This document shows positions 16,227 through 28,369 of a stretch of 32,000 nt of DNA, in pieces. The translations under genes and the position numbers were made by a program. Under the pieces are notes generated by a model, which did not search any database, was not told where the DNA came from, and saw only the letters and a program-made list of their open reading frames with translations. Each line of letters opens with the position of its first letter. Position 1 is the first letter of the stretch. Source of the stretch: Herminiimonas sp. (lineage in GTDB: Bacteria > Pseudomonadota > Gammaproteobacteria > Burkholderiales > Burkholderiaceae_D); contig JACMRD010000215.1 in the NCBI GenBank assembly GCA_014376645.1, positions 1 to 32,000 of the forward strand, read 5' to 3'.

Positions 16227-16861
16227 CCGGGGACACGGCGCGCGAACGCCGCCAGTTCGTCGATCAGGGCGCGCACCGGCCCGTAGGTCCTGCGGTGCAC
16301 CGGCGAGACGCCGTGCAGGCGCAGGCGCGCCAAATGCAATGCAGTCGGATAACCCTTGTGCTGATCGAAGGCATATTGTGGATACTGCTCGTGCAGCCGC
16401 AGCAACGCTGCGTCGCGCGCCGTTTTGGCCAGGATCGAGGCGGCCGATATTTCGATCACCCGGTCGTCGCCCTGGATGATGGCGTCGCAACGCACGTCGA
16501 TTACCGGACTGCGGTTGCCATCGATGAGCGCAAGTGTAGGACGCCGGTGTAATCCCAGGATCGCGCGCCGCATCGCCAGCATGCTGGCCTGCAGGATATT
16601 GATGTCGTCGATTTCCTGCTCCGAGGATTCGGCGATGGCCCAAGAGAATGCTTTTTCGCGGATCTCCAGGGCCAATGCCTCGCGCCGTGCCGCCGTCAGT
16701 TTTTTCGAGTCGCGCAAACCTTCGATCGGGCGCTGCGGATCGAGGATGACTGCCGCTGCGAACACCGGACCGGCCAGCGGCCCGCGACCCGCTTCATCGA
16801 CGCCGCACACCACCTCATTGGTTCGATCGAACAGCGGCAAGGGCGCTTGCCGGGCTTTCAT
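16223..16861 (-). CDS. rnhB: Ribonuclease HII
   Basis: [64 protein letters not shown]. Confidence 0.96.
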   Translation of the reverse strand: MKARQAPLPLFDRTNEVVCGVDEAGRGPLAGPVFAAAVILDPQRPIEGLRDSKKLTAARREALALEIREKAFSWAIAESSEQEIDDINILQASMLAMRRAILGLHRRPTLALIDGNRSPVIDVRCDAIIQGDDRVIEISAASILAKTARDAALLRLHEQYPQYAFDQHKGYPTALHLARLRLHGVSPVHRRTYGPVRALIDELAAFARRVPG

Positions 16862-18027
16862 CGGGCCGCCCGTGGCTGGTCGATCAGCGTCATGACGGCT
16901 TCCGCGCCCAAGCGCGCCGTGTCGCGCAGCAGAGCGTGGTGCATGTCGGTAAAGCGCTTGACGAGCTTCACGCGGTTCGCGGCATCGTGCAACTGGAACC
17001 AGACCGCATCGGCCAGCGCCGCCGGGGTCGCGGCATTCTGCAACAGTTCCGGCACCAGGAACTCGCGTGCCAGGATGTTGGGCAGGCCGATCCACGGCTG
17101 GTAGCCGAGGTGGCGCAGGATTTCCCACGACGCTCGCAGCATGCGGTAGGCGATTACCATCGGCTTCTTGAACAGCGCCACTTCCAGCGACGCTGTGCCC
17201 GACGCCACCAGCACGGCGTCGGCAGCGGCGAGCGCGGTGTGCGAATCACGCTCGACGATCTGCAGCGTCACGTTGTGCAGCCCAGCGTGCGCCAGCAATT
17301 GCAGGAAGTAGCTGGTCTGCGCCGCACCGGCCATCGGCACTACGAAGCGCAGCGTCGGATCGCGCAGCGACAACATGCGGGCAGCCTCGATGAACGGTAC
17401 GGCGTTGTACTTGAGCTCCGACATGCGGCTGCCCGGCAAGATCGCCACCACCGACGCCTGCGCAGGCAAGCCGAGCGCGATGCGTGCGGCAGCGCCGTCG
17501 GGGGCCATCGGGATGACTTCAGCCAGCGGATGGCCAACATAGGTCACGGCAATGCCGGCATCGCGGTAGATCGCTTCTTCGAACGGAAACACGACCAGCA
17601 TGTGCGATACCGCAGCCGCGATCTTCTTGATGCGTCCGCCGCGCCAAGCCCAGATCGACGGGCTGATGAAATGCATGGTCGGGATACCGGCCTGCTTGAG
17701 CCCGGTTTCCAGCGCCAGATTGAAGTCCGGTGCATCGACGCCGATGAAGGCGGCCGGACGCTCGCGCAACAACTGCCCGCGCAAGGCAGTCTGGATGCCC
17801 TTGATTTCACGGTAATGGGCGAGCACTTCGAAGACGCCGCGCACGGCCAGTTTTTCCATCGGCCAGTCGCTCACGAAACCGTGGCTCGCCATGTCGGGAC
17901 CGCCGATGCCGTGCAGATGCGCATGTGGCAGCAGCGGGCGCAGACCCGCCAGCAACCGGCCGGCCAGCAGGTCACCCGAGCTTTCGCCGGCCACCAGGGC
18001 CAGCGTCGGTTCAGCGGACGATGCCAC
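16858..18027 (-). CDS. lpxB: Lipid-A-disaccharide synthase
   Basis: [52 protein letters not shown] start at 18027 inferred from homology-like length and overlap with lpxA. Confidence 0.94.
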   Translation of the reverse strand: MASSAEPTLALVAGESSGDLLAGRLLAGLRPLLPHAHLHGIGGPDMASHGFVSDWPMEKLAVRGVFEVLAHYREIKGIQTALRGQLLRERPAAFIGVDAPDFNLALETGLKQAGIPTMHFISPSIWAWRGGRIKKIAAAVSHMLVVFPFEEAIYRDAGIAVTYVGHPLAEVIPMAPDGAAARIALGLPAQASVVAILPGSRMSELKYNAVPFIEAARMLSLRDPTLRFVVPMAGAAQTSYFLQLLAHAGLHNVTLQIVERDSHTALAAADAVLVASGTASLEVALFKKPMVIAYRMLRASWEILRHLGYQPWIGLPNILAREFLVPELLQNAATPAALADAVWFQLHDAANRVKLVKRFTDMHHALLRDTARLGAEAVMTLIDQPRAAR

Positions 18028-18811
18028 GCGTGGTCTGGAGCAGAAAATCCCGCAGCGCGTGCAGATGACTTGCCGCTTCCGGTATCGCATCCGCCTGGAC
18101 GGCGATGGCCGCCTTGGCCTCTTCCAGCGTCAGCCCGGTCTTGTAGATGGTCTTGTAGGCCGTGCGCAAGGCGCCGATCTGATCGCGCGTGAAGCCGCGA
18201 CGTTTCAGGCCTTCGATGTTGATGCCGTAGGGCGTTGCGGGATTACCGGACAGGAGAACGAACGGCGGCACATCCTGCGACAGGCTGGTGTTCATGCCCA
18301 GCATCGCATGCGCTCCGATCTTGCAGAACTGGTGCACGGCCGAAAAGCCGCCCAGGATCACCCAGTCGCCGACATGCACGTGCCCGGCGAGCGTGGCATT
18401 GTTGGCGAAGATGGTCTGGTTGCCGACCTGGCAATCGTGCGCCACATGAACATAGGCCATGATCCAGTTGTCGTCGCCGACCCGGGTCACGCCTTCGTCC
18501 TGGGTGGTACCGAGATTGAAGGTGCAGAATTCGCGCACCGTATTGCGGTCGCCGATCTCCAGCCGCGTCGGTTCACCCGCATATTTCTTGTCCTGCGGCG
18601 CGCCACCGATGGCCGAAAAAGGAAAGAACACATTGTCGCGACCGATGCGGGTATGCCCGTCGATGACCACATGCGCGCCGATGCGAGTGCCGGCGCCGAT
18701 CTCCACGTGGGGACCGATCACCGCGTAGGCGCCGACCGACACCGAACCGTCGAGCCGGGCCGCCGGATCCACCAGCGCACTCGGATGGATCAGACTGGTT
18801 GCCGCCTTCAC
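18011..18811 (-). CDS. lpxA: UDP-N-acetylglucosamine O-acyltransferase
   Basis: [51 protein letters not shown] hexapeptide repeats; GTG start at 18811 inferred (ORF open to 18859). Confidence 0.95.
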   Translation of the reverse strand: MKAATSLIHPSALVDPAARLDGSVSVGAYAVIGPHVEIGAGTRIGAHVVIDGHTRIGRDNVFFPFSAIGGAPQDKKYAGEPTRLEIGDRNTVREFCTFNLGTTQDEGVTRVGDDNWIMAYVHVAHDCQVGNQTIFANNATLAGHVHVGDWVILGGFSAVHQFCKIGAHAMLGMNTSLSQDVPPFVLLSGNPATPYGINIEGLKRRGFTRDQIGALRTAYKTIYKTGLTLEEAKAAIAVQADAIPEAASHLHALRDFLLQTTRGIVR

Positions 18812-19281
18812 TACTGCCCCGCTGGCTGACTCGCGTCCACCGCATTGCGCATGGTGCACATCAGTTCGGCTTCCACCGCCAGTTGACCATCGACGCTGGC
18901 GATGGCTTTGTATTTCCAGATGCCGCGGGCGTTGCGCAGGATCGTCACTTCCATCTTGAGCTGGTCGCCCGGCTCCACCGGCCGCTTGAAGCGCGCGCCG
19001 TCGATACCGACGAAATACACCACGCTATTGTCGTCCGGCTTGACGCCCATGGTCAGGAACGACAGCAGGGCCGCCGTCTGCGCCAGCGCCTCGATCATCA
19101 GCACGCCAGGCATGACCGGTTTGTGCGGGAAGTGGCCGTTGAAGAATTCTTCGTTGATTGTCACGTTCTTGATAGCGGTGATCGACTTACCGGAATCCCA
19201 GTCCAGTACCCGGTCGACCAGCAACATGGGATAGCGGTGTGGCAGGTATTGTTTGATCTGGTTGATGTCGAGACTATTCAT
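18811..19281 (-). CDS. fabZ: 3-hydroxyacyl-[ACP] dehydratase FabZ
   Basis: [53 protein letters not shown]. Confidence 0.96.
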   Translation of the reverse strand: MNSLDINQIKQYLPHRYPMLLVDRVLDWDSGKSITAIKNVTINEEFFNGHFPHKPVMPGVLMIEALAQTAALLSFLTMGVKPDDNSVVYFVGIDGARFKRPVEPGDQLKMEVTILRNARGIWKYKAIASVDGQLAVEAELMCTMRNAVDASQPAGQ

Positions 19282-20329
19282 TCTTTTTTTCGATCAGCTG
19301 GGAGAGGGTTTTTTCGAGGTCGCGAATTTTCTCACGCATCGAGGCGAGATTGCGAACAATTGCCGCCGATTTTTCCCAATCGGCGTTCTTGGACAAAGGA
19401 AAAAATCCGGTGTACTGCCCGGCTTCGTGAATCGAGCGCGACACCATGCTGGCCGACGAGATATGCACGTGATCGGCGATCGTCAGATGACCGAGCACCA
19501 TGGCAGCGCCGCCAAAGGTGCAATACTTGCCGATGCGTGCGCTGCCTGCCACGCCGACGCAGCCGGCCATGGCCGTGTGCGCGCCGATATAGCAGTTGTG
19601 GCCGATCTGGATCTGGTTGTCGAGCTTGACCCCCTCCTCGATCACGGTATCGGTCAGGGCGCCGCGGTCGATGCAGGTATTGGCGCCGATCTCGACATCG
19701 TCGCCGATCAGCACGCCGCCGGTCTGGGGAATCTTGATCCAGGCGCCGCCTTCATTGGCAAAGCCGAAGCCATCGGCGCCGATCACGGCACCGGCGTGCA
19801 CGATGCCGTTGCTGCCGATGCGGCAGTTCGATTCGAAGGTCACGTTCGGATGAAGATGGGTGCCGTTGCCGATACGCGCTCCCCGGCCGACGAAACAGCC
19901 GGCCTCGACGGTAGCCCCCGGCCCGATCACGGCGTCGGCATCGACGGTCACGTGCGCGCCGACGATGGCCGAGGCATCGACCTGCGCGCTCGGATGGATG
20001 CTGGCGGTAGCGTGGATGCCGGGCACCCGCGGCGCTGCATTGCGCGCCGCGAACCACTGGGCTGCGCGGGCAAAATAAGCGTAGGGGTTATCGGTGACGA
20101 TGCGGGCGCCGGCGTAACTGTCGCCGAGTGCGATATCGTCGGCGGGTGCCAGGATCAGCGCCGCCGCCTGCGATTGCGCTGCCTGCGCACGCAATTTAGC
20201 GCTGCTGAGAAAACTGATGTGGGACGCGCCGGCTTCGCTCAACGGCGCGATGCCATCGATGCGCAAGGCGTCGTCGCCACGCAGCTGGCCGCCGAGGCGT
20301 TCGACCAATTCAGCCAGCCGAGTGCTCAT
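19274..20329 (-). CDS. lpxD: UDP-3-O-(3-hydroxymyristoyl)glucosamine N-acyltransferase
   Basis: [42 protein letters not shown]; long hexapeptide-repeat region. Confidence 0.96.
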   Translation of the reverse strand: MSTRLAELVERLGGQLRGDDALRIDGIAPLSEAGASHISFLSSAKLRAQAAQSQAAALILAPADDIALGDSYAGARIVTDNPYAYFARAAQWFAARNAAPRVPGIHATASIHPSAQVDASAIVGAHVTVDADAVIGPGATVEAGCFVGRGARIGNGTHLHPNVTFESNCRIGSNGIVHAGAVIGADGFGFANEGGAWIKIPQTGGVLIGDDVEIGANTCIDRGALTDTVIEEGVKLDNQIQIGHNCYIGAHTAMAGCVGVAGSARIGKYCTFGGAAMVLGHLTIADHVHISSASMVSRSIHEAGQYTGFFPLSKNADWEKSAAIVRNLASMREKIRDLEKTLSQLIEKKNE

Positions 20330-20347
20330 CGTCGCCCCTGCATCCGG

Positions 20348-20896
20348 TTATTTCGCGTTAAGCGCCTTGAGCACTTTGTCGGTGATGTCGATGCGCGGAT
20401 TGACCGTCACGGCGTCCTGCAGAATGATGTCGTACTTTTCTGCTTCGGCGATCTGCTTGATGACCTTGTTGGTGCGCTCGAGGACATTGGCGACTTCCTC
20501 GTTACGCCGCTGGTTGAGGTCCTCGCGGAACTCGCGCTGCTTGCGCTGGAAATCTTTGTCCATGTCGGTCAGCTCGCGCTGCCGGCGCGCACGGTCGGTC
20601 TCATTTAGCACCGAGGCGTCCTTGTCGAGCTTCTCGGACATGACCTTGATGCGCGCCGACAGCTCCTGCAGATCTTTTTCGCGCTTGGAAAACTCCTGCT
20701 CGATCTTCACTTGGGCGGCCTTCGCCGGCGGTGCTTCGCGCAAGATGCGCTCGGTGTTGACGAAGCCAATCTTGGTTTCCTGCGCCATGCCCGGTGAACT
20801 GACCAGCAGGGCCAGTGCGCAACAGGCAGCCTGGGTTGCCGCGACCACGGACTGGGGTACGAACTGGGGTAGAAACTTCACAGTCATTCTCCGCAT
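20348..20896 (-). CDS. skp: OmpH/Skp family periplasmic chaperone
   Basis: Signal peptide; KIGFVNTERILREAPPAKAAQVKIEQEFSKREKDLQELSARIK; lies between bamA and lpxD. Confidence 0.92.
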   Translation of the reverse strand: MRRMTVKFLPQFVPQSVVAATQAACCALALLVSSPGMAQETKIGFVNTERILREAPPAKAAQVKIEQEFSKREKDLQELSARIKVMSEKLDKDASVLNETDRARRQRELTDMDKDFQRKQREFREDLNQRRNEEVANVLERTNKVIKQIAEAEKYDIILQDAVTVNPRIDITDKVLKALNAK

Positions 20897-20964
20897 TTCA
20901 AATGAACGTCCACACCGCCGGCTGACACGCCCGGCTTACTATTATGCCATCGCACGATCATCGG

Positions 20965-23310
20965 TCAGAAGCCGGTGCCGAGCTGGAACTGGAAAGTCTG
21001 CGGCTTGTCGCCGGGCTTCAGGTTCAACGCCTTGCCGTAGCTGAGCTTCAGCGGTCCGACCGGCGAGACCCAGCTCAAACCGACACCGGCAGAGTACCGC
21101 AGGTCCTTGAGCTGCATTTTCTGCTTTTCGGCAAACACCGTGCCGCCGTCGGAGAACACGAACCAGCGCAGGCTGCGATCGTTGCCCTGACCAGGGAACG
21201 GGAACTGCAATTCGGCGTTCAAGATGACGCGTTTGCTGCCGCCCAGCGAATCGCCGGTCAGCGGATCTTTCACATCGCCCAAGGACGAACTGTCGTAACC
21301 GCGCACCGAGCCGATGCCGCCGGCATAGAAGTTCTTGAAGATCGGATATGGCTTGCCGTTGAGGCCGCGGCCGTAGTCGAACTCGCCATTCAAGGCCAGC
21401 GTGATCGTCTTGAAGAAAGGCTTGAAGTACTGATGCTGGTAGATCGCCCGGTAGTAACGCAGGTCACCAGTCGGCGCCAGTTCCAGGTTCACGCGCTGGT
21501 AGCGGCCGCTGCTCGGTGTCAGGGCGCTGTCGCGGCTGTCGCGCTGCCAGGCGGCCGTCAACGGGAACGAAGTCGTGGTGGCGCTGACGCCATTGCCGAA
21601 ATCGCGCGCGTAGTTCAGGTAGATCTGCGGGCTGTTGATTTCATCCGGCTGGTTCAGGAAAGTCTGGACCTTGGTGCGCTCGACACCCAGTCCGAAATAG
21701 ACGGTATCGAGCTCGGAAAACGGCACGCCGAACTTGATGTTGCCGCCCAGCGTACGGACGACATAATCGCCGCTGTTGATTTCCGGCGGACGAGTGGTGC
21801 GCAGGAACAGCTCGTAGCTGCGGCTGACGCCATTGTCGGTAAAGTACGGATTGACTTCCGAAAAGGCGATGGTCCGGTTACGGCGACTGGTGTTGACCTC
21901 GAGGCCGATGGTGTCGCCGCTGCCGAAGGCATTGCTTTGCTGAATGGAGCCGGTCAGGGTCAGCTTTTCGCTGCTGGAGAAACCGGCGCCGAGCAGGATG
22001 TTCCCGGTCGGCTTTTCAACCACCGTCATGTTGACGTCGACCTGATCGGTGGTGCCCGGCACCTCCGGCGTCTCCATCGTCACTTCCTTGAAGTAGCCGA
22101 GGCGGTCGACACGGTCACGTGACAGGCGGATCTTGGCGCCGTCGTACCATGAACTTTCGAACGCGCGGAATTCGCGCCGCACGACTTCGTCGCGGGTCTT
22201 GGTATTACCAGCAACATTGATCTTGCGGATGTAGACGCGCTTGCCCGGATCGATCAGCACTGTGAAGGCAACTTCCTTCTTCTCGCGATCGAGTTCCGGA
22301 TTGGTGTTGACGTTGGCGAATGCATAACCGAAGTTACCGAGCCGCTCAGAGACGCGCTTGACACTCTCGGCCAGCAGTTCGCCATTGTAGATATCGCCCG
22401 GCTTCAACAGCACCAGCGATTTCAATTCGTCCGCACGGCCCAGGGTCTCGCCTTCGAGCTTGACGTTCGAGACGGTGTACTTTTCGCCCTCGCTGATGTT
22501 GACCGTGATGTAGATGTCCTTCTTGTCGGGCGTGATCGACACCTGCGTCGATTCGATCTGCATTTCCAGATAGCCGCGATTGAGGTAATACGATTTCAGT
22601 GACTCGATATCGCCGGTCAGTTTTTGCTTCGAGTACTGGTCGGACTTGGTGTACCAGGTGAACCATCCTGGTGTCGTCAGCGAAATCGCGCTGCGCAGTT
22701 CCTTGTCGCTGAACACCTTGTTGCCGACGATGTTGATCTGGCGGATACGAGCGACGTCGCCTTCATCCACGGCGAAGGTGATGTTGACCCGGTTGCGCTC
22801 GATCGGCGTGACGGTGGTCGTGATGACGACGCCGTACAGACCTTTGGAGAGGTACTGGCGCTTGAGTTCCTGCTCGGCGCGCTCGACCAGCGACTTGTCA
22901 TAGATCCGGGCCTCGCCGAGGCCGATTTCCTTCAGCGCCTTGGTCAGTATGTCTTTCTCGAATTCCTTGGCACCGGTGAAGTCAACTGCGGCGATCGCCG
23001 GGCGCTCCTCGACCAGCACCACCAGCACGTCGCCTTCGGCTTCGATCCAGATATCCTTGAAGAAGCCGGTTGCGTACAGCGCCTTGATGGCGGCGGCGCC
23101 CTTCTCGTCCGTGAAGGTTTCGCCCACGCGCACCGGCAGGTAACTGAATACCGTTCCTGCCTCGGTACGCTGGATCCCTTCGACGCGGATGTCGCGCACG
23201 GTGAACGGATCAACCGCGAGCACATGTCCCGAACAGAGGGCCAGGGCGGCTAGAGCAATCAAACGACGTGGGAACGAAGGCAGGACAAAACGCTGGGGAT
23301 GTAATTTCAT
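20965..23310 (-). CDS. bamA: Outer membrane protein assembly factor BamA
   Basis: DPFTVRDIRVEGIQRTEAGTVFSYLPVRVG; POTRA repeats; GGIGSVRGYDSSSLG; C-terminal QTFQFQLGTGF. Start at MKLHPQRF (23310). Confidence 0.97.
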   Translation of the reverse strand: MKLHPQRFVLPSFPRRLIALAALALCSGHVLAVDPFTVRDIRVEGIQRTEAGTVFSYLPVRVGETFTDEKGAAAIKALYATGFFKDIWIEAEGDVLVVLVEERPAIAAVDFTGAKEFEKDILTKALKEIGLGEARIYDKSLVERAEQELKRQYLSKGLYGVVITTTVTPIERNRVNITFAVDEGDVARIRQINIVGNKVFSDKELRSAISLTTPGWFTWYTKSDQYSKQKLTGDIESLKSYYLNRGYLEMQIESTQVSITPDKKDIYITVNISEGEKYTVSNVKLEGETLGRADELKSLVLLKPGDIYNGELLAESVKRVSERLGNFGYAFANVNTNPELDREKKEVAFTVLIDPGKRVYIRKINVAGNTKTRDEVVRREFRAFESSWYDGAKIRLSRDRVDRLGYFKEVTMETPEVPGTTDQVDVNMTVVEKPTGNILLGAGFSSSEKLTLTGSIQQSNAFGSGDTIGLEVNTSRRNRTIAFSEVNPYFTDNGVSRSYELFLRTTRPPEINSGDYVVRTLGGNIKFGVPFSELDTVYFGLGVERTKVQTFLNQPDEINSPQIYLNYARDFGNGVSATTTSFPLTAAWQRDSRDSALTPSSGRYQRVNLELAPTGDLRYYRAIYQHQYFKPFFKTITLALNGEFDYGRGLNGKPYPIFKNFYAGGIGSVRGYDSSSLGDVKDPLTGDSLGGSKRVILNAELQFPFPGQGNDRSLRWFVFSDGGTVFAEKQKMQLKDLRYSAGVGLSWVSPVGPLKLSYGKALNLKPGDKPQTFQFQLGTGF

Positions 23311-23425
23311 GTGCAATCGGTAGAGTAGGATACTTTTCAGTCGGCGCACTGTGCAGCCACACGAAGCCGGGCGTGCGCCCGTCTCGTCGGCACCGCAGGA
23401 TTCCGGCGACGACTTGCGCCTTGCG

Positions 23426-24793
23426 TCAGGACATGAGCCTGACGATGTCGTTGAATACGGCCACGACCATCAGGGTCATCAGAATTCCTACGCCAGCGCG
23501 TTGCGCCATTTCGCCGAACCGCTCGGAAACAGGTCTCCCTGTCAAAACTTCCACCGAATAATACAGCAAAAGACCCCCATCCAGCACTGGAATGGGCAGC
23601 AGATTCATGACACCGAGACTGATGCTGATGAGAGCGATAAAGCTCAGATAGCTGACCATGCCGATGCGCGCAGTCTGCCCGGCGTAATCGGCGATCGTGA
23701 TCGGACCGGTGATATTTTTCAGCGAGACTTCACCGACAATCATCTTCCCAACCATTTTGAGCGTCAGTGCGCTGGTGTCCCAGGTCTTCCGGATTCCCTT
23801 CCCGATTGCCGTCAGCGGCGCGTCGCTGGCCACCGTCATCTCCGGCATCAGCGGCACCTCGACCTGGATGCGGCCGACGTTCTTGCCTTCCTGCGTGACC
23901 GCCAGCGGCGTGACGTTGATGGTCATCGGTGTACCGCCGCGCATGATCTGCAGTGTCAGGGGCTTGCCGCCTGAAGCGCGGATGATTTCCAGGAAGCGCA
24001 GGCCATCGGCGAGTGGTTGTTCGTTGATCGCTTGGACCGTATCTCCCTCGCGCAGACCTGCACGTGCCGCAGGGCCGTCCGGCACCACGCGCCCCAGTAC
24101 CGCTTTCGGGCGAGCCAGATCAAGGCCCAGCTTCTGCAGGAAATCGCTTTCCAGGTCCTTTGTGGTGATGGTGTCGAGCGGCAGCCTGATCGAGTCGAGT
24201 AACTGGCCGCCCGGCTGCAGCTGATTGGGACGGCTGACGTCGAGGCGCACTGGGGTTTTTTCAATTGCCGACTGCAGCAGCTTCCAGCGCAAATCGGACC
24301 AGATCCGGATCGGCTCGTCATTGACGGCCGTGATCAGTTCACCACCCCGCAGGCCGGCCTGATAGGCCACGGTGTCGGTGGCCATGGCGCGCAGTTTCGG
24401 TATCGGCTCCGGAATCCCATGCATGAATAGTCCGCTGAAGACGGCGATCGCCAGCAGGAAATTGGCGATCGGTCCGGCAGCCACGATGGCCATGCGGCGC
24501 CAGACACTCTGTCGGGTGAATTCCCGCTTCAGATCTTCCGGCGACAAGGTGCCGAGATCCTGGTCGCGTGCGTCAAGCATCTTGACGTAGCCACCGAAAG
24601 GCAGGATCGACAACGCCCATTCGGTCTGGTCGGGACCAATGCGCTTCGAATAGATGACTTTCCCCATGCCGACCGAGAACCGCAATACCTTGACGCCGCA
24701 CCAGCGGGCGACCCAGTAATGGCCGAGTTCATGGATGACGATCAGCACGCCGATGACGACGAGAAAAGCCAGCACTGTCTGCAGGAAGTTCAT
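23426..24793 (-). CDS. rseP: RIP metalloprotease RseP
   Basis: [49 protein letters not shown], two PDZ regions, [11 protein letters not shown]. Confidence 0.96.
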   Translation of the reverse strand: MNFLQTVLAFLVVIGVLIVIHELGHYWVARWCGVKVLRFSVGMGKVIYSKRIGPDQTEWALSILPFGGYVKMLDARDQDLGTLSPEDLKREFTRQSVWRRMAIVAAGPIANFLLAIAVFSGLFMHGIPEPIPKLRAMATDTVAYQAGLRGGELITAVNDEPIRIWSDLRWKLLQSAIEKTPVRLDVSRPNQLQPGGQLLDSIRLPLDTITTKDLESDFLQKLGLDLARPKAVLGRVVPDGPAARAGLREGDTVQAINEQPLADGLRFLEIIRASGGKPLTLQIMRGGTPMTINVTPLAVTQEGKNVGRIQVEVPLMPEMTVASDAPLTAIGKGIRKTWDTSALTLKMVGKMIVGEVSLKNITGPITIADYAGQTARIGMVSYLSFIALISISLGVMNLLPIPVLDGGLLLYYSVEVLTGRPVSERFGEMAQRAGVGILMTLMVVAVFNDIVRLMS

Positions 24794-25968
24794 GTTGGAA
24801 TGAGCGAATGCGTTAGGGTTCGAGCAAGACGATCCTGCTCCAGCAGCGCATCGATTTCGGTCACGGCCACCACCGGCAGGTGGTCCATGACCCGAGCGAT
24901 CAATTGATCGATCATGCGAAATCCGATGCGCCCCGCGAGAAATGCTTCGACTGCGACTTCGTTGGCGGCGTTCAGGAGTGCCGGCGCAGCATTGCCGCAT
25001 CTCAATGCATCATACGCGAGTTTCAAACATGGAAATCGGTCCAGGTCCGGCTGCTCAAATGCCAGATTCCCAATAGTTGTCAAATCGAGCGGCGCCACGC
25101 CGGAGGCGATCCGGTCCGGATACGCCAGGGCATGTGCGATCGGCGTGCGCATGTCGGGGTTACCGAGCTGCGCCAGCACCGAACCATCGACGTAGGCCAC
25201 CATCGAATGGATCACGCTCTGGGGATGGATCACGACTTCGATGCTCGAAGCCGGGACGCCAAACAACCAGTGCGCCTCGATCACTTCCAGACCCTTGTTC
25301 ATCATGGTGGCGGAGTCGACCGAAATCTTGCGGCCCATGACCCATTTCGGATGGGCCACGGCTTCGTCGGGCGTCACGCTGGCCAGGCTGGCGACTGCCC
25401 GATTGAGAAACGGACCACCGGAGGCCGTCAGCAGGATCCTGGCGATTCCTGGCGCGACCCGGCTGCGGTCGAAGTCATGCGGCAGGCACTGGAAGATCGC
25501 ATTGTGCTCGCTGTCGATCGGCAGGAGCACCGCGCCGCTGGCATGCACCGTGTCGATGAAGAGCTGGCCGGACATGACCAATGCTTCCTTGTTCGCCAGC
25601 AGGACCTTCTTGCCAGCGCGCGCGGCGGCCAGGGTCGGCGCCAGCCCGGCGGCGCCGACGATTGCCGCCATGACGGCATCGCAGCGCGGCCCACTGGCGA
25701 CCGCGCACAGGGCTGCTTCGCCGTAGGCGACTTCGGTGTTGGTGCCCGTTGAACGCAACAGGGCAGACAGTTCGGCGGCCGCAGCCGCAGTGCCGACGAC
25801 GGCTACTTCGGGCCGCCAGCGCGCGCACTGCGCAGCTAATTGGGCCACGCTCGAGTGCGCGGTCAGCGCATACACAGCGTAGCGGTCGGGGTGCAGTGCC
25901 AGCACCTCGAGCGTGGAGACACCGATCGATCCGGTGGCTCCGAGAATCGTAATGCGCTGCATTGTCAT
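24790..25968 (-). CDS. dxr: 1-deoxy-D-xylulose-5-phosphate reductoisomerase
   Basis: [75 protein letters not shown]; start 25968 or 25962. Confidence 0.96.
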   Translation of the reverse strand: MTMQRITILGATGSIGVSTLEVLALHPDRYAVYALTAHSSVAQLAAQCARWRPEVAVVGTAAAAAELSALLRSTGTNTEVAYGEAALCAVASGPRCDAVMAAIVGAAGLAPTLAAARAGKKVLLANKEALVMSGQLFIDTVHASGAVLLPIDSEHNAIFQCLPHDFDRSRVAPGIARILLTASGGPFLNRAVASLASVTPDEAVAHPKWVMGRKISVDSATMMNKGLEVIEAHWLFGVPASSIEVVIHPQSVIHSMVAYVDGSVLAQLGNPDMRTPIAHALAYPDRIASGVAPLDLTTIGNLAFEQPDLDRFPCLKLAYDALRCGNAAPALLNAANEVAVEAFLAGRIGFRMIDQLIARVMDHLPVVAVTEIDALLEQDRLARTLTHSLIPT

Positions 25969-25994
25969 CGTCCGGTTGATTGCCGCTGCTGCGG

Positions 25995-26822
25995 TCAAAG
26001 GAAGGCATCCACCAGCAACGCTAGCGGCAGAGTCGGGATCAGGGCGTCGATCCGGTCGAGCACCCCGCCATGGCCTGGCAACAGCGCACTGCTGTCTTTG
26101 GCGCCGGCGCGACGCTTGAGCATCGATTCGAACAAGTCGCCGATCACGCTGGCGGCAGTCATCAGGGTCAGCACCACAATCAGGGTCGGCCAACCGCGCG
26201 CGGCCCGCACATGCGCTGCGAACGTGTCATGCAGCGCCGGCACCTGCGTCGAGACGCCCGCCAGAACAAGTACGGCGAGCCAGCCACCGATTGCACCCTC
26301 CCAGGACTTACCCGGTGAAATCGTCGGCGCCAGCTTGCGCTTGCCGAGTGCCTTGCCGGAAAAATAAGCGCCGATATCGGCGATCCAGACGATCGCCATC
26401 ACTGACAGAAGGTATAGCGGCGAATGCGCGAACAGCGCCAGGATGGACACGAAGCAGCCAAGAATCGCCAGTCCGTAGATCCCGCCAAGCAGGCTGTTAC
26501 CCACGCCATCGATCGGTGGCAAACCGAGCTTGAGCGAGGGCGCCAGGCGGATTGCCCAGATCAGCACGCACAGCGACATCAGCGTCAGCAGTACGCGCGG
26601 ATTGGTGAAGGCCTGGCGCGAGACCGCAATCGCGAACAGCACGACCCACCCAGCCGCCACCACAACGGCGACCCGGCTCTTGAACAGCCGCGCCGCTTCC
26701 CATACAGCGGCTGCGAGGAAGACGCCGGCAGCAATCGCCACGGCCAAGATCGAATTCGACGCCAGCAGCGCCAATAGTCCGACAAGGAGAACGACCGCCG
26801 TGATGATCCTCGTCTTGAGCAT
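25995..26822 (-). CDS. cdsA: Phosphatidate cytidylyltransferase
   Basis: [64 protein letters not shown]. Confidence 0.95.
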   Translation of the reverse strand: MLKTRIITAVVLLVGLLALLASNSILAVAIAAGVFLAAAVWEAARLFKSRVAVVVAAGWVVLFAIAVSRQAFTNPRVLLTLMSLCVLIWAIRLAPSLKLGLPPIDGVGNSLLGGIYGLAILGCFVSILALFAHSPLYLLSVMAIVWIADIGAYFSGKALGKRKLAPTISPGKSWEGAIGGWLAVLVLAGVSTQVPALHDTFAAHVRAARGWPTLIVVLTLMTAASVIGDLFESMLKRRAGAKDSSALLPGHGGVLDRIDALIPTLPLALLVDAFL

Positions 26823-27592
26823 CAGGAAGCTTTCTTCTGGTTGACCAGTTGTTCGCTGGTGCGGCCGAACCGGCGTTCGCGCTGCCGGAACGAGTCGATG
26901 GCCAGTCCCAACTGGGCATCGTCGAAATCTGGCCAGAAGGTATCGGTGAAATAAAGCTCCGTGTAGGCGAGCTGCCAAAGCAGGAAATTGGAAATGCGCT
27001 CTTCCCCGCCGGTGCGCACGAACAGGTCGGGCTCCGGCGCGTAGGCCATCGCCAGGTGCGGCTCGAGGTCGGTCTCCTCGAACGCTGGCGAAGCGCCGGG
27101 CTCCATGCCCGAGGCCGCAACCATCTTGTTGATTGCCTGCGTGATGTCCCAGCGCCCGCCGTAGTTGGCGCAAATGGTAACGGTCATGCTGGTGTTGTTG
27201 GCAGTGCGACGCTCGGCGTCGGCGATCATGGCGCGCAGTTTTACATCGAAGCGCGACAGGTCGCCGACCACTTTCAGGCGGATGTCGTTAAGGTGCATTT
27301 TTGCCACTTCCCGTTCCAGCGCAGTGACGAAAAGCCGCATCAGCAACGACACTTCATCGGCCGGCCGGCGCCAGTTTTCGGAGCTGAACGCGAACAGGGT
27401 CAGATACTCGACGCCGCGTTCGGCACAGGCCTCTACCATGCCGCGTACGGCATCGACGCCCTTGACATGTCCGGCCACGCGCGGCAGGAAGCGTTTCGTC
27501 GCCCAGCGCCCGTTGCCGTCCATGATGATCGCAATATGGCGTGGAACGGTCGTGCCCGGTGGCACGACCTGAGTCGAACTAGCGGGCTTCAT
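26822..27592 (-). CDS. uppS: Isoprenyl transferase (undecaprenyl diphosphate synthase)
   Basis: [77 protein letters not shown]. Confidence 0.96.
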   Translation of the reverse strand: MKPASSTQVVPPGTTVPRHIAIIMDGNGRWATKRFLPRVAGHVKGVDAVRGMVEACAERGVEYLTLFAFSSENWRRPADEVSLLMRLFVTALEREVAKMHLNDIRLKVVGDLSRFDVKLRAMIADAERRTANNTSMTVTICANYGGRWDITQAINKMVAASGMEPGASPAFEETDLEPHLAMAYAPEPDLFVRTGGEERISNFLLWQLAYTELYFTDTFWPDFDDAQLGLAIDSFRQRERRFGRTSEQLVNQKKAS

Positions 27593-27676
27593 GGCTGAGA
27601 GTCCGAGAAAATGGCACGACGCAAAGTGATGTTCCCGACTCTGGGTGAAAGGGTGGCAGACATGGGCAATCGATGC

Positions 27677-28237
27677 CTACACCGTCAGGACTTCTTTTTC
27701 TTTGTCAGCGACGAGCTTGTCGACTTCAGTCACGAAACGGTCCGTCATTTTCTGTACCTCGTCCTGTGCACGCCGCTCGTCGTCTTCCGAACATGCCTTG
27801 TCCTTGAGGATTTTCTTCAAACCTTCATTGGCATCCCGACGGATGTTCCGGATCGCGATCTTGGCATCTTCTGCTTCGCTCTTGACAAGCTTGACCATCT
27901 CCTTGCGCCGCTCTTCGGTCAGCGGTGGTGTCGGGACGCGGATCATCTCTCCCTGGGTGGACGGATTCAAGCCCAGGTCGGCATCGCGGATCGCTTTTTC
28001 GACGCCGGCGACCATCTTCTTTTCAAAGGGTTGAACACCGATGGTGCGAGCGTCGATCAGCGTCACATTGGCAACCTGCGACAGCAGCGTCGGGTTGCCG
28101 TAATAGTCGACATGGACATGGTCGAGAATGCCGATGTGGGCGCGGCCGGTACGAACCTTGGCCAGGTCCGCCTTGAGCGTCTCGATCGACTTGTTCATGC
28201 GTTGATCGGTATTCTTCTTGACGTCAGCAATGGTCAT
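27677..28237 (-). CDS. frr: Ribosome recycling factor
   Basis: [58 protein letters not shown]. Confidence 0.97.
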   Translation of the reverse strand: MTIADVKKNTDQRMNKSIETLKADLAKVRTGRAHIGILDHVHVDYYGNPTLLSQVANVTLIDARTIGVQPFEKKMVAGVEKAIRDADLGLNPSTQGEMIRVPTPPLTEERRKEMVKLVKSEAEDAKIAIRNIRRDANEGLKKILKDKACSEDDERRAQDEVQKMTDRFVTEVDKLVADKEKEVLTV

Positions 28238-28259
28238 GCCGCTCTCCTGTAAGACAGTT

Positions 28260-28286
28260 GGTTTTCAATGCATCGGTTTTCAATGC
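28260..28286. repeat. Two-copy direct repeat GGTTTTCAATGC (period 15) upstream of frr
   Basis: GGTTTTCAATGC at 28260-28271 and 28275-28286. Confidence 0.8.
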
Positions 28287-28333
28287 GTGTGCGATGTCGG
28301 GGTCCGCACGGGCCATGTGGTCAGGCCCGGCAC

Positions 28334-28369
28334 CCGGATGCACGACCGGATTCATGACCGGATTCAAAC
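28334..28369. repeat. Three-copy 12-bp degenerate tandem repeat spanning the pyrH stop codon
   Basis: ccggatgcacga / ccggattcatga / ccggattcaaac in register. Confidence 0.8.

Noticed and set aside
16936-18192. 418-aa plus-strand ORF opposite lpxB
   Set aside because: Antisense shadow ORF spanning two real minus-strand genes, no domain features.
19253-20608. 451-aa plus-strand ORF opposite lpxD/skp
   Set aside because: Antisense shadow of the hexapeptide-repeat lpxD; the apparent repetitive ADxxVxADxD pattern is an artefact of reading those repeats in reverse.
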